DNA of 64,000 nucleotides, taken from the NCBI RefSeq assembly GCF_019837165.1, contig NZ_JAGYHC010000001.1, forward strand, positions 1,178,001-1,242,000, written 5' to 3'. Every line of letters starts with the position of its first letter. Position 1 is the first letter of the stretch. The notes under the pieces were generated by a model. That model ran no database searches and was not told where the DNA came from. It worked only from the letters and a program-made list of their open reading frames with translations. Position numbers and translations under genes: made by a program. The stretch is from Virgibacillus sp. NKC19-3 (lineage in GTDB: Bacteria > Bacillota > Bacilli > Bacillales > Amphibacillaceae). Shown here piece after piece: positions 33,427-42,102 of the stretch.

Positions 33427-34056
33427 CTAATTTTCAACCTGGTGGTTACGAAGATGAGCCTGATCGGTGGAGGATATGCCATATAGAAAAGTGTCAATTG
33501 CCTTCTTATAAAGATCAAGGGTATCTTCCATATTTAAGTCTCTGCAAATATTATTTAATCCATACAACAAGGTATCAAAAATTTTTGCCAATAGTAGCGA
33601 GTCATCGGCTTTTAATTCACCTGACTGCATTCCTTCTGCCAATAGTTTCTGACTATAAGAGATTCTGATGTTAATCGTTTTATAAAGCTGATTCTGTACC
33701 AGTGTATTGGATTTTTCATGACTGAAAAATTCATCAGCCACATTTGTCAGGGGATGGTTATAATCATTGATAACTAAGTGTTTTGCAATTCCGTGCAGTT
33801 GCTCTATTGTGGTAGCGTATTGTTTTTTCTGATCTTCCCATTGTTCCATCCATTCTTTTTCCCATTCGTCTAATACATGAATAAATAATCCTTCTTTACT
33901 TTCGAAGTGATAGTATATATTCCCTTTACTTACCCCTGTTGCCTCCGTAATGTTTTCAATGGATGTTGATGCATAACCTTTCTCAATAAACAGATTTTTC
34001 GCTGCTTCAGCAATCTTTTTTTTGGTTAAGATACTTTTTGTTTGCTTCTTATTCAA
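33427..34056 (-). CDS. TetR/AcrR-family regulator
   Basis: TTG 34056 lies seven bases after AGGAGTG on the minus strand and gives 209 residues; the frame extends to 34104 without a ribosome site. The N-terminal helix-turn-helix is clear (KIAEAAKNLFIEKGYASTSIENITEATGVSKGNIYYHFESKEG, beginning at about residue 13). The ligand domain is all-helical. It is convergent with the CynX-type carrier and divergent from the 69-residue gene at 34304, in whose promoter region a conserved palindrome-like motif lies. Confidence 0.88.
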   Translation of the reverse strand: MNKKQTKSILTKKKIAEAAKNLFIEKGYASTSIENITEATGVSKGNIYYHFESKEGLFIHVLDEWEKEWMEQWEDQKKQYATTIEQLHGIAKHLVINDYNHPLTNVADEFFSHEKSNTLVQNQLYKTINIRISYSQKLLAEGMQSGELKADDSLLLAKIFDTLLYGLNNICRDLNMEDTLDLYKKAIDTFLYGISSTDQAHLRNHQVEN

Positions 34057-34237
34057 AAAGTTCACTCCTGCCCATTTCTTAATCTTTACTGTTAGACGTA
34101 GCAATAAGCTTTCATTAAGTGAAGAAGTGCCACCGTCTTGGTTCCCTATTTCTTTTGTAAAAGTTACTGACCATTTGTTCTAAATTTATCATAACATAAG
34201 GGCAAACTCAAGCAACGCTTCAGCAAGATGATATCTA

Positions 34238-34289
34238 TTGACGGCAAAAAATCCTATATGGTAATATTTTAGGACGATTGTTCAGTTTT
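34238..34289 (+). promoter_or_regulatory. promoter with conserved GACGATTGTTC motif
   Basis: TTGACG (34238-34243), 18 bases, TAATAT (34262-34267). The motif TTTTAGGACGATTGTTCAG with a TTTT tail (34267-34289) overlaps the start site. Near-identical copies occur at 268-291 and 34581-34603. It may be an operator, perhaps for the divergent TetR. Confidence 0.4.
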
Positions 34290-34303
34290 GTTTAGGAGGA
34301 TGT

Positions 34304-34513
34304 ATGTATATCATTTATAAAACAGAGTTGCACGGAGTTGGATTTGGGTACCAGATAGAAACATTCTTCGGTGATGCCTTATTATTCGTACAGTATTTAG
34401 ATGATAGATGTGAATTCTTTTTTTATGATAGCCATGAAAATCTTATATCAATCCCACTTGATCAAAATGAGGCTAGAATTTTATCACAACTTATAAATCC
34501 GGATAGATCGTGA
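34304..34513 (+). CDS. 69-residue protein of unknown function
   Basis: ATG 34304 lies six bases after TTTAGGAGG, a strong ribosome site. The product is rich in aromatic and acidic residues (FGYQIETFFGDALLFVQYLDD, CEFFFYDSHENL) without a membrane helix. It looks like a small beta-sheet protein ending in a helix (QNEARILSQLIN). It is bracketed by two copies of the GACGATTGTTC-type motif and lies between the TetR gene and the SigA-like gene. No family recognised. Confidence 0.55.
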   Translation: MYIIYKTELHGVGFGYQIETFFGDALLFVQYLDDRCEFFFYDSHENLISIPLDQNEARILSQLINPDRS

Positions 34514-34540
34514 TATAATTATTTTAGTCCAGTCGAAAAC

Positions 34541-34575
34541 GATCTTTAATAAAAATGAAGATCCCTTTTTTTTGA
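34541..34575 (+). terminator. weak intrinsic terminator
   Basis: GATCTTT pairs with AAGATC around a short A-rich loop, and a run of eight Ts follows. It separates the small gene from the sigma factor gene. Confidence 0.5.
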
Positions 34576-34580
34576 TTTTG

Positions 34581-34603
34581 TTTTAGAACAATTATTCAGT
34601 TTT
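34581..34603 (+). promoter_or_regulatory. conserved motif upstream of the SigA-like gene
   Basis: TTTTAGAACAATTATTCAG plus TTTT, the third copy of the motif also at 34267 and 268. Its core GAACAATTATTC is one change from a LexA-type GAAC-N4-GTTC. It precedes a possible -10 TATAAA (34603-34608). Confidence 0.35.
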
Positions 34604-34754
34604 ATAAAATAGAATAAGATAACAGTTTGTTACATGGTTATTAGCAGCGAGAGGAGGAGACAACGTGACACTAAAAACAACGCAAAACAATTTTAGGATC
34701 TTACGCAGTTAAAGAAATCAAATGTAAACGTAACATTTTGAGAGGAGGAGGGTC

Positions 34755-35870
34755 ATGGTCGAACAAGAATCTGTGCATGTGAAAGAACCAGAACTAACCT
34801 TGGAGCAAGTAAAAGAAAAATTAGTGGAAATGGGGAAGAAACGTGGAACGCTTGCTTATGAAGAAGTAGTTAGCGTTTTATCTAAGTTTGATATGGAATC
34901 CGAACAAACTGATAAATTTTATGAATACTTGGAAGAACAAGGTATCGATGTGATAATGGAATCTGAGGATGTTCAGGAAACACAGAACGAAGCGAAAGAA
35001 GAACTCACTCTTCATGATTACAGTGAACCTTTAGCGCATAAATTAGATGATCCTATTCGTATGTATTTAAAAGAAATTGGTAGCGTGGATTTATTAACTG
35101 CAGCAGAAGAAATGGAGCTCGCTTCTCGGATTGAAGAGGGGGACATGGAAGCGAAGAAAAAGTTAGTAGAGGCCAACCTTCGTCTCGTAGTCAGTGTCGC
35201 AAAGCGCTACGCAGGACGAGGCATGCTTTCCTTAGATTTAATTCAAGAAGGAAATACTGGACTATTTAGAGCGGCTGAAAAATTTGATTACCGAAAGGGC
35301 TTTAAATTTAGCACCTATGCAACCTGGTGGATTAGACAGGCCATTACCCGGGCTATTGCTGATCAAGCACGAACCATTCGGATTCCGGTACACATGGTCG
35401 AAACAATCAATAAATTAATTCGCATTCAACGTGATTTACTGCAGGAGTTAGGTCGTGAACCGACATCGGAAGAAATCGGGATAGAAATGGAATTGAGCCC
35501 AGAGAAAGTTCAGGAAATATTAAAAATTGCTCAAGAACCAGTATCCTTGGAAACGCCTGTCGGTGAGGAGGAGAATTCATATTTAGGTGACTTTGTCGAG
35601 GATCAGGAAGCAATATCACCTTCTGATCAAGCCGCTTATACAGCGTTAAAAGAACAGCTAGAAGACTTATTGGATACACTCCCCGATCGGGAAGAGAATA
35701 TTCTCCGTCTCCGATTTGGGTTAGATGATGGAAAAACAAGAACGCTGGAGGAACTTGGTAATGTATTCAATATAACCAGAGAGCGTATCCGCCAAGTTGA
35801 AGCACAAGCACTACGTAAATTAAGACATCCAAGCCGTAGTAAACGATTGAAAGATTTTCTTAGTGAATGA
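34755..35870 (+). CDS. SigA/RpoD-like primary-type sigma factor, stand-alone paralogue
   Basis: The 371-residue protein is full length with region 1.1 ([23 protein letters not shown]), regions 1.2-2 ([54 protein letters not shown]), 3 and 4 ([40 protein letters not shown]). It keeps nearly every DNA- and core-binding residue. It departs from SigA at invariant spots, e.g. [20 protein letters not shown] where SigA has [20 protein letters not shown]. Normal sigA lies in an operon with dnaG; here it is alone behind AGAGGAGGAGG. I infer a second, specialised SigA. Confidence 0.88.
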   Translation: MVEQESVHVKEPELTLEQVKEKLVEMGKKRGTLAYEEVVSVLSKFDMESEQTDKFYEYLEEQGIDVIMESEDVQETQNEAKEELTLHDYSEPLAHKLDDPIRMYLKEIGSVDLLTAAEEMELASRIEEGDMEAKKKLVEANLRLVVSVAKRYAGRGMLSLDLIQEGNTGLFRAAEKFDYRKGFKFSTYATWWIRQAITRAIADQARTIRIPVHMVETINKLIRIQRDLLQELGREPTSEEIGIEMELSPEKVQEILKIAQEPVSLETPVGEEENSYLGDFVEDQEAISPSDQAAYTALKEQLEDLLDTLPDREENILRLRFGLDDGKTRTLEELGNVFNITRERIRQVEAQALRKLRHPSRSKRLKDFLSE

Positions 35871-35890
35871 TTGATGCCGGGCAAAGAAAA

Positions 35891-35937
35891 CACTTAGATA
35901 ACATGAATACGTTTAACTCTCTAAGTGCCGATTTTTA
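35891..35937 (+). terminator. terminator after the SigA-like gene
   Basis: CACTTAGA pairs with TCTAAGTG over a 21-base loop, and ATTTTTA follows. Confidence 0.6.
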
Positions 35938-36023
35938 TATAATAGTAGGTGAATAGGTAACACCTCTCTAATTGGTAGTAATGATGGTTTGATCAACGCT
36001 GCCAACAATGGAGGTGTTTTTTT
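35938..36023 (+). ncRNA. candidate small structured RNA or second terminator
   Basis: A TATAAT (35938-35943) is followed by a two-tier hairpin: AACACCTC (35959) pairs with GAGGTGTT (36011), and TTGGTAG (35972) with CTGCCAA (35999), with a run of seven Ts at the end. No clear -35 exists. It could be a short transcript of about 75 bases or simply a long terminator before the YoaK-like gene. Confidence 0.35.
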
Positions 36024-36203
36024 CATGTCTAAACGTATTAGCTAAACAAATTTTTTTTAATCACAACCTTTGCTACAATTTAAATACAGCTTAAAAATTT
36101 TTAAATTCATGTGTACAAATCTAATGAACTTAGATTATGCTGTATCTATTTATCTAGTACAACATACATTTACATAATAGAATGATCGTATAAGGAGGTC
36201 TTA

Positions 36204-36872
36204 ATGTTGCAGCATGAGATTGATCAAAACAAAATTTTAACCGTTTTAACAGCTTTCTCCACTTTTCTGATGGGCTTTATCGATGCCTATACATTTATTA
36301 CACAAAATGGATTATTTGCGAGTGCGCAAACAGGGAACATGGTAGTACTGGCAGCAAAGCTTTTTGAGGGGAATCCTTGGGAAGCCTTTACACATACCGC
36401 ATCTTTTATTGGTTTTGCCTTAGGAGCATTTCTGGGGCAGGGAATAATGGAATTTTTTAAAGACCATAATTGGAAGAAATATCGGATTTATTTACTGATT
36501 CAGGCGGTTTTTCTTTTTATTATCGCTTGCATTCAGCAAAGTGTCGGTTCCTCTATGATCGGATTGCTGCTTGGTTTACTTGCGGGCTATGAGCTGACGA
36601 TGTTTCGTAAGATTAAATCAACAAATATAAATAATGGGATTATGACAGGTAATACCAAAAATCTAATGAATAATCTTTATCTGGCTATTTTCAATAAAGA
36701 TGAAGAAGCATTACGTACTTTTTTTACTCTGTTGCTTGGGGTTGGGATATTCATGCTCGGAGTTGGGAGTGGTACTGTGATCGTTTTGTATTTCGGTGTA
36801 ACGTTGAACTTGTGGCTGGCTTTTCTTATTACTGGCTTGTTTTATATCTGGCTGCTTTTCAAACGAGTTTAG
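36204..36872 (+). CDS. YoaK-like DUF1275 membrane protein
   Basis: ATG 36204 follows TAAGGAGG. The 222-residue protein has six hydrophobic segments and the DUF1275 signature at the first helices (FMGFIDAYTFI and FASAQTGNMVVLA). It also has TGNTKNLMNNLY, repeating the TGN motif in the second half. The family includes B. subtilis YoaK. Transport is suspected but not shown. It is a single gene ending before a terminator shared with the convergent glycosyltransferase. Confidence 0.85.
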   Translation: MLQHEIDQNKILTVLTAFSTFLMGFIDAYTFITQNGLFASAQTGNMVVLAAKLFEGNPWEAFTHTASFIGFALGAFLGQGIMEFFKDHNWKKYRIYLLIQAVFLFIIACIQQSVGSSMIGLLLGLLAGYELTMFRKIKSTNINNGIMTGNTKNLMNNLYLAIFNKDEEALRTFFTLLLGVGIFMLGVGSGTVIVLYFGVTLNLWLAFLITGLFYIWLLFKRV

Positions 36873-36993
36873 ATTTAGCTTCAATTCCTTTTCAAAATAA
36901 AACACGTAGGTAATTCAAGAGGATGTTCGGTAATATTATTACTAAATTTCATTGTCCAATCCAATAACATATAATCACCATTAAGGAGAAAAA

Positions 36994-37037
36994 ACAAACC
37001 TATTCGGAATGTTTTATTAGTATCCGAATGGGTTTGT
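36994..37037 (-). terminator. terminator of the glycosyltransferase operon (includes its stop codon)
   Basis: A 15-base stem, ACAAACCTATTCGGA / TCCGAATGGGTTTGT, is followed on the minus strand by TTTTTTCTCC. The gene's stop codon (37017-37019) lies in the loop. Confidence 0.82.
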
Positions 37038-38192
37038 ACATGAAAATGTATTTAATATCAAACGGGCAACTTCCTCATTACCTCCAGCTTTTTGCGCTTT
37101 TTTTTGAAATACTTGTAATCTTTCTTTGTATGTTGCATCTTTTAAAATTGCTATCACTGCTTCTTTGATAGCAATGGAATTTAACCCTTTTCGCTTTAAA
37201 TACTTTCCCAAATGTAACGTTTCAACTTGTTGTGCTACAGAAGGTTGATCATTGCCAACTGGAATAACGAGCATTGGAACGCCATAGAATATTGCTTCAT
37301 TTACACTGTTCATACCACCATGTGTAATAAATAAATCTGCTTGGTGTAATACTTCCAGTTGAGGGACATAAGTGTAGATATGAATATTGTTTGGAATTTT
37401 TCCTAAGCTTTCCTTTTTAATGGCATTTCCAATGGATATAATGACGGAGACAGGCTGTTCTTGGAACGCGGTTATACACATTTGAAAAAAAGATTTAGAT
37501 GTATTGACCAATGTTCCTAACGAAATATAAATGATTGGTGCTTGTAAACTAGATAGGTCTAACGCATAATCATCACGATGGCCTAATGAAGGTCCTACAT
37601 ATTTATAGTGCTTTTTATTAAAATCATCGGCATAAATTTGGAATGCTTCGATTGTGTAAGTGAAATTAAGTTCAGGAGTGTTCTCTGATATTTCTTGAAC
37701 AATATCGTTATAACGCAGATCAAACTTCTTATATAAAAGTTGAGAAATGAGTTTACGAAGCAATGAGAAGCGAAAGATAGATGTTAAGTACCATCCCCCG
37801 GTCTTGCCAAAATCATGCAATACTTTTTCGTTTAATGTGAAGGTAGAAAACAAACGAAAAGAGGGAATACCCAATTGGTCTGCAAGCGATTTTCCGGGAA
37901 AAAATAACATTTCATAAACTAAACAATCATAATTCCTCCCGATTCGCTGAATAGTTTGATAAGCTGCACCCCAGCTGTTCACTTCTTTTTGTAAGTTGGT
38001 TTGCTTATCTGGATAATTGTCATAAGGAATAAAGACAGCACCTGTGTCTTCAACCTCCCCTTGCCATTCAGGAGAATGGACATATGTTACATGATGACCA
38101 TGCGCAATGAATGCTTTAGCTAATTCCAGTGTAGGATTTGTATGGCCTGAAAAGGGCAGGTTGACCATAAGGATATGCTTTTGATTAATCAT
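37017..38192 (-). CDS. MGT-family UDP-glycosyltransferase (macrolide type)
   Basis: This 391-residue GT-B glycosyltransferase (family GT1) transfers sugar from a UDP-sugar to a small acceptor. The N-terminal LMVNLPFSGHTNPTLELAKA is the acceptor-side start, and the donor-binding signature is DLFITHGGMNSVNEAIFYGVPML, then PVGNDQ, near residues 288-318. Relatives include YjiC, OleD and Mgt, which inactivate macrolides or glycosylate flavonoids and bile acids. It overlaps the upstream TetR gene by eight bases, so the pair is a ligand-inducible detoxification operon. Confidence 0.88.
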   Translation of the reverse strand: MINQKHILMVNLPFSGHTNPTLELAKAFIAHGHHVTYVHSPEWQGEVEDTGAVFIPYDNYPDKQTNLQKEVNSWGAAYQTIQRIGRNYDCLVYEMLFFPGKSLADQLGIPSFRLFSTFTLNEKVLHDFGKTGGWYLTSIFRFSLLRKLISQLLYKKFDLRYNDIVQEISENTPELNFTYTIEAFQIYADDFNKKHYKYVGPSLGHRDDYALDLSSLQAPIIYISLGTLVNTSKSFFQMCITAFQEQPVSVIISIGNAIKKESLGKIPNNIHIYTYVPQLEVLHQADLFITHGGMNSVNEAIFYGVPMLVIPVGNDQPSVAQQVETLHLGKYLKRKGLNSIAIKEAVIAILKDATYKERLQVFQKKAQKAGGNEEVARLILNTFSCTNPFGY

Positions 38193-38823
38193 GATATCGC
38201 TTCATCCTTTCTTTGATTTTGTTTTCTTTTTCTTCGCTAATGATTGGAGCATCGAATTTTTCTAATAAGAGAATAATAAAGTCAATTTTTTTGCATATTT
38301 CTTCATAATTAAATGAGACGATAAGAGGGTCAAGCCATATGTCTACCAGAAGCATGAGAAGTTCTGCAATTTCTTTCGGGTAGTGGCAATTAAATGCCCT
38401 TTGATCCACTCCTTGCTTTATGATTTCTGCGAGATAAGGAGCTAATACATTGAGCATATTACGAAGCGTATGTAATAAAGCAAAGGGTACTTTTTCAGCC
38501 CAGCCAGCTTTTGTTAATGCTGGCAAGTCATCATTATCAATGAGGTAGTCTATGACGTGATCCAGCTTTTGTGTTGCAGTTAAGTTTTGATTATCGGCAA
38601 GTTCTTGGAAATAATTCGTGATTAGCTGTTGCTGTTGCATTGTATAGTATTCTAAAATTTCTTGTTTGCTTTTGAAGTGATGGTATAGAGCCCCTTTTGA
38701 AAGCTTCGTAGCATGCATTATATTTTGCATCGTAGTCTGTTCATAACCTTTTGTGAAAAATAATTCAACAGCAGCTTCTAAAATTTTCGTTTTTGTTTGC
38801 TGCGCTTGAAGTTCCCTACTCAT
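38185..38823 (-). CDS. TetR-family regulator of the glycosyltransferase operon
   Basis: ATG 38823 lies seven bases after AAGGGAG and gives 212 residues; the longer open frame is untranslated leader. The helix-turn-helix reads ILEAAVELFFTKGYEQTTM, then ATKLSKGALYHHFKSKQEIL. The gene is first in the operon and overlaps the glycosyltransferase start. A palindromic operator lies between promoter and gene, so autoregulation is expected with release by the glycosyltransferase's substrate. Confidence 0.88.
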   Translation of the reverse strand: MSRELQAQQTKTKILEAAVELFFTKGYEQTTMQNIMHATKLSKGALYHHFKSKQEILEYYTMQQQQLITNYFQELADNQNLTATQKLDHVIDYLIDNDDLPALTKAGWAEKVPFALLHTLRNMLNVLAPYLAEIIKQGVDQRAFNCHYPKEIAELLMLLVDIWLDPLIVSFNYEEICKKIDFIILLLEKFDAPIISEEKENKIKERMKRYHD

Positions 38824-38842
38824 TATGTTTATTCTCCCTTCA

Positions 38843-38900
38843 CAAAGACCGACTAGCGGTTTGTTAAATATAATATATAGCAAATTCACACACTTGTCAA
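38843..38900 (-). promoter_or_regulatory. TetR-operon promoter and operator
   Basis: On the minus strand: TTGACA (38900-38895), 17 bases, TATATT (38877-38872), then the near-palindrome CAAACCGCTAGTCGGTCTTTG (38863-38843) downstream of the start site. This is the classic placement for a self-repressing TetR. Confidence 0.72.
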
Positions 38901-39059
38901 TCGTCTTGGTTTTACTGTATCCTGCTTTTCCAACATAAATTAGTAGATACTTAGAATTTGGAAAGAATAGAGTGTGAATAAATTGCGTTATATTTATACA
39001 CATTTTTTTGATAATATTACTTTTTGTTAGACCTGCTCTTAAAACTTGGTTGTTTTAGA

Positions 39060-39247
39060 GTGCACTTATTCGTATCTTTAGTAAAACAAGCGATGATCTC
39101 CCAGAGAAACTGGATAAGGGATTAATTGACCTTGCTATCCTGTTGGAACCAATAGCTGTAGAGAAGTATGAAGGAATTACATTGCCGAGAACGGAAAAGT
39201 GGGGAGTTATTGTTTCAAGAGATTCCTTTTTTACCTTGTCGAAATAA
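39060..39247 (+). pseudogene. LysR-family regulator fragment
   Basis: From about 39060 one frame reads IRIFSKTSDDLPEKLDKGLI, DLAILLEPIAV and EKYEGITLPRTEKWGVIV, ending RDSFFTLSK before a stop at 39247. This is the middle of a LysR effector-binding domain. The helix-turn-helix half is missing, and scraps of the C-terminal half (NEWLEAVTDEEYNNLS) follow in other frames to about 39350. It precedes the aldo-keto reductase, which it may once have regulated. Confidence 0.7.
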
Positions 39248-39482
39248 CTGGCATATTCATCATGAAGGTGGACAAATCCGGCAGAAGGAGCCTGGAACGA
39301 ATGGTTAGAAGCTGTAACGGATGAGGAATATAATAATCTTTCATCATAAGGGAACGGCGGCTTGAATGGAATGTTGATCTGATTACAGCCAAAGCTGTTG
39401 ACTTAGAGTGGACTTTAGGTACTATAATCAAATTTATAGCCGATATGTAAAGTTATTTTATTTAATCTTAGGAGATGATTAT

Positions 39483-40349
39483 ATGATTTTAAACGAAAAT
39501 GATCAGCTGGCCAATGGGGTTGAAATTCCAAAATTAGGTCTTGGAACATGGTTTATCGATAATGGCGATGCCACACAAGCTGTAGTAGAAGCTGTAAAAA
39601 TCGGTTATCGCCATATTGACACGGCGCAGGCATATGGAAATGAAAGTGGTATTGGGCAAGGAATTAAAAATTGTGGCATAGACAGGGGAGATTTATTCAT
39701 TACGACAAAGCTTGCTGCAGAAGTGAAGTCGTATGAAGAAGCCGTTTCCTCGATAAATCAATCTTTGGAGACGATGGGGCTTGATTATATCGATATGATG
39801 ATTATTCATAGCCCGCAACCATGGGCGGAATTTGCAGGAGAAGCGCGTTTCTTTGAAGGAAATCGTGAAGCTTGGCGGGCCCTGGAAGAAGCGTATCAAG
39901 CTGGAAAACTTCGCGCTATTGGCGTATCGAATTTTGAAAAAGAGGATTTGGATAACATTCTTGATCATTGTACCGTCAAACCTATGGTCAATCAGATTTT
40001 AGTGCATATCAGCAATACGCCATTTGATTTGATTGCATATACACAAGAACAGGGAATTCTTGTCGAAGCTTATTCCCCAATTGCGCACGGTGAATTGTTT
40101 AAAAATCAGGACGTAAAAGCTATCGCAGAAAAGTATGGTGTATCGGTCCCGCAATTAAGTATTCGCTATACATTGCAGCTTGGACTGCTGCCATTACCTA
40201 AGACGGCAAATCCGGAACATATGAGAAATAATGCCGGCGTAAACTTCACCATTTCAGATGAGGATATGGAAACCTTGAAAAATGTAGCGCGCATTGAAGA
40301 TTATGGTGAGGCAAGTGACATGCCTGTTTTTGGTGGGAAATTAAAATAG
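39483..40349 (+). CDS. aldo/keto reductase
   Basis: This 288-residue NADPH-dependent TIM-barrel reductase starts at ATG 39483, eight bases after TTAGGAG. Catalytic residues are visible: Asp and Tyr in HIDTAQAYGNE (about residues 46-56), Lys in FITTKL (about 80) and His in MIIHSPQPW (about 113). The C-terminal cofactor motif is present as LPLPKTANPEHM. The family reduces aldehydes and ketones such as methylglyoxal. It stands alone with a good terminator. Confidence 0.9.
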   Translation: MILNENDQLANGVEIPKLGLGTWFIDNGDATQAVVEAVKIGYRHIDTAQAYGNESGIGQGIKNCGIDRGDLFITTKLAAEVKSYEEAVSSINQSLETMGLDYIDMMIIHSPQPWAEFAGEARFFEGNREAWRALEEAYQAGKLRAIGVSNFEKEDLDNILDHCTVKPMVNQILVHISNTPFDLIAYTQEQGILVEAYSPIAHGELFKNQDVKAIAEKYGVSVPQLSIRYTLQLGLLPLPKTANPEHMRNNAGVNFTISDEDMETLKNVARIEDYGEASDMPVFGGKLK

Positions 40350-40374
40350 CAAGACGATGGAATACGCTAAAACG

Positions 40375-40419
40375 AAACGGCATTTCATGGGAGCTCTTCT
40401 CCTGTGAAATGCCGTTTTT
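40375..40419 (+). terminator. intrinsic terminator after the aldo/keto reductase
   Basis: The 13-base stem AAACGGCATTTCA / TGAAATGCCGTTT is followed by TTT. Confidence 0.88.
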
Positions 40420-40596
40420 ATGTATAATGTAACGAGCGTTATGGCTTTTTGGAGAAACGTAAATGAATTCTCCCAGCCTGCTTAATGGAACAGAAATACG
40501 TATTCAAGGTTTGGTTCCCTGTAGAAGTATGTTAATATATAGTATATATGTTCGTTTTTTGAATAGGGAATCAAAAGATGGATGGGAGGTCATAGC

Positions 40597-41916
40597 TTGA
40601 AACAAGGTTCGTTATTTGAAAATGATCATCATCGTCCTTTAGCAAACAGGGTTCGCCCTCAGTATTTAGATGATGTCGTTGGGCAGAAACATTTATTAGG
40701 GGAAGGAAAGGTCTTACGAGAAATGATTGAAAATGATCAAGTCTCTTCCATGATTTTCTGGGGCCCTCCCGGAGTTGGAAAAACGACTTTAGCTGAAATC
40801 ATAGCTGATCACACAAAATCAAGGTTTATTCATTTTAGTGCCGTGTCAACTGGTATTAAAGAGATACGCAATGTGATGAAAGAGGCTGAAGAAACCAGCG
40901 AATTCGGGGATAAATGCATTTTGTTTATAGATGAAATTCATCGTTTTAATAAGGCGCAACAGGACGCTTTCTTACCCTATGTTGAAAAGGGAAGCATTAT
41001 CCTTATAGGTGCAACCACGGAAAACCCATCCTTTGAAGTAAATGCCGCTTTGCTGTCACGCAGTAAAGTATTTGTTTTATATCAATTATCAACGAACGAG
41101 ATCATTGAATTATTACAAAACGCAATTGCCGATCCAAAAGGGTTAGGGGACCAAGCAATACAACTGGAAGATGGGGTGCTGGAAGCAATTGCTGCATTTT
41201 CCGATGGGGATGGCAGAATTGCTCTAAATACATTAGAGATGGCCGTATTAAATGGACAAAAACAGGAAGGTACACTTTCTATTGGGAAAGAAGATTTAAC
41301 CCAGATTATTCAAAGGAAATCACTATTATATGATAAGGGTGGAGAAGAACACTATAACATCATATCGGCACTTCATAAGTCGATGCGAAATAGTGACCCT
41401 CATGCCTCTGTTTATTGGTTATCCCGGATGCTGGAATCCGGAGAAGATCCTTTGTTTATCGCAAGAAGATTAGTCCGATTTGCCAGCGAAGATATCGGAT
41501 TAGCAGATAATAGAGCGTTAGAACTAGCGATAGCTGTATTTCAATCCTGTCAATTTATTGGTATGCCGGAATGTGATGTGCATCTTACGCAAGCCGTCAT
41601 CTACCTGGCAATGGCACCAAAGTCGAATTCAGCTTATGTGGCCTATTCAAACGCTAAAAAAGATGCAAGAGAGTCCATGAATGCCCCTGTTCCTTTACAG
41701 TTACGTAATGCACCTACCAATCTAATGAAAGATATGAATTATGGAATGGGGTATCAATATGCCCATAATACAGATGAGAAATTAACGACCATGCAGACGT
41801 TGCCGGATTCCCTAGAGGGACATGAGTATTATTATCCGACAACACAAGGCTCAGAAAATAAAATCAAAGAAAGGTTGAAACAAATTTCAGAGTGGCACAA
41901 ACAAAATAAGCAATGA
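40597..41916 (+). CDS. rarA: RarA (MgsA) replication-associated recombination AAA+ ATPase
   Basis: TTG 40597 is six bases after GGGAGGT, which favours it over ATG 40582 that lies within the ribosome site. The 439-residue AAA+ protein has Walker A GPPGVGKTT (about 56-64), Walker B CILFIDEIHRFNKAQQDAFL near 105, sensor 1 LIGATTENPSF near 138 and the C-terminal tetramerisation region (SASVYW-like HASVYWLSRML, FASEDIGLAD). RarA acts at stalled or collapsed forks. It is monocistronic. Confidence 0.93.
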   Translation: MKQGSLFENDHHRPLANRVRPQYLDDVVGQKHLLGEGKVLREMIENDQVSSMIFWGPPGVGKTTLAEIIADHTKSRFIHFSAVSTGIKEIRNVMKEAEETSEFGDKCILFIDEIHRFNKAQQDAFLPYVEKGSIILIGATTENPSFEVNAALLSRSKVFVLYQLSTNEIIELLQNAIADPKGLGDQAIQLEDGVLEAIAAFSDGDGRIALNTLEMAVLNGQKQEGTLSIGKEDLTQIIQRKSLLYDKGGEEHYNIISALHKSMRNSDPHASVYWLSRMLESGEDPLFIARRLVRFASEDIGLADNRALELAIAVFQSCQFIGMPECDVHLTQAVIYLAMAPKSNSAYVAYSNAKKDARESMNAPVPLQLRNAPTNLMKDMNYGMGYQYAHNTDEKLTTMQTLPDSLEGHEYYYPTTQGSENKIKERLKQISEWHKQNKQ

Positions 41917-41965
41917 TCCTTAGCACATCATGGCGTCTATAGCCTATAGCACACAACGTTGAATG

Positions 41966-42001
41966 AAAAATGCTTTCTGAATCCTTTGGACTCAGAAAGC
42001 A
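41966..42001 (-). terminator. terminator of the antiporter gene
   Basis: TGCTTTCTGA / TCAGAAAGCA has an 11-base loop and is followed on the minus strand by TTTTTCATT. Confidence 0.7.
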
Positions 42002-42102
42002 TAAATAAAGATGAATGATAATAGAAACGGAAAATCGTATTAGGAGCACCTACCGAAATGATGATCAACTCGCTTCTGAAATTTCTTGCTCATTCATACC
42101 CT

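Noticed and set aside
40540-40556. Possible LexA box (ATATATGTTCG) before rarA
   Set aside because: Only one half matches the consensus; the left half is GTAT instead of GAAC, too weak to call.
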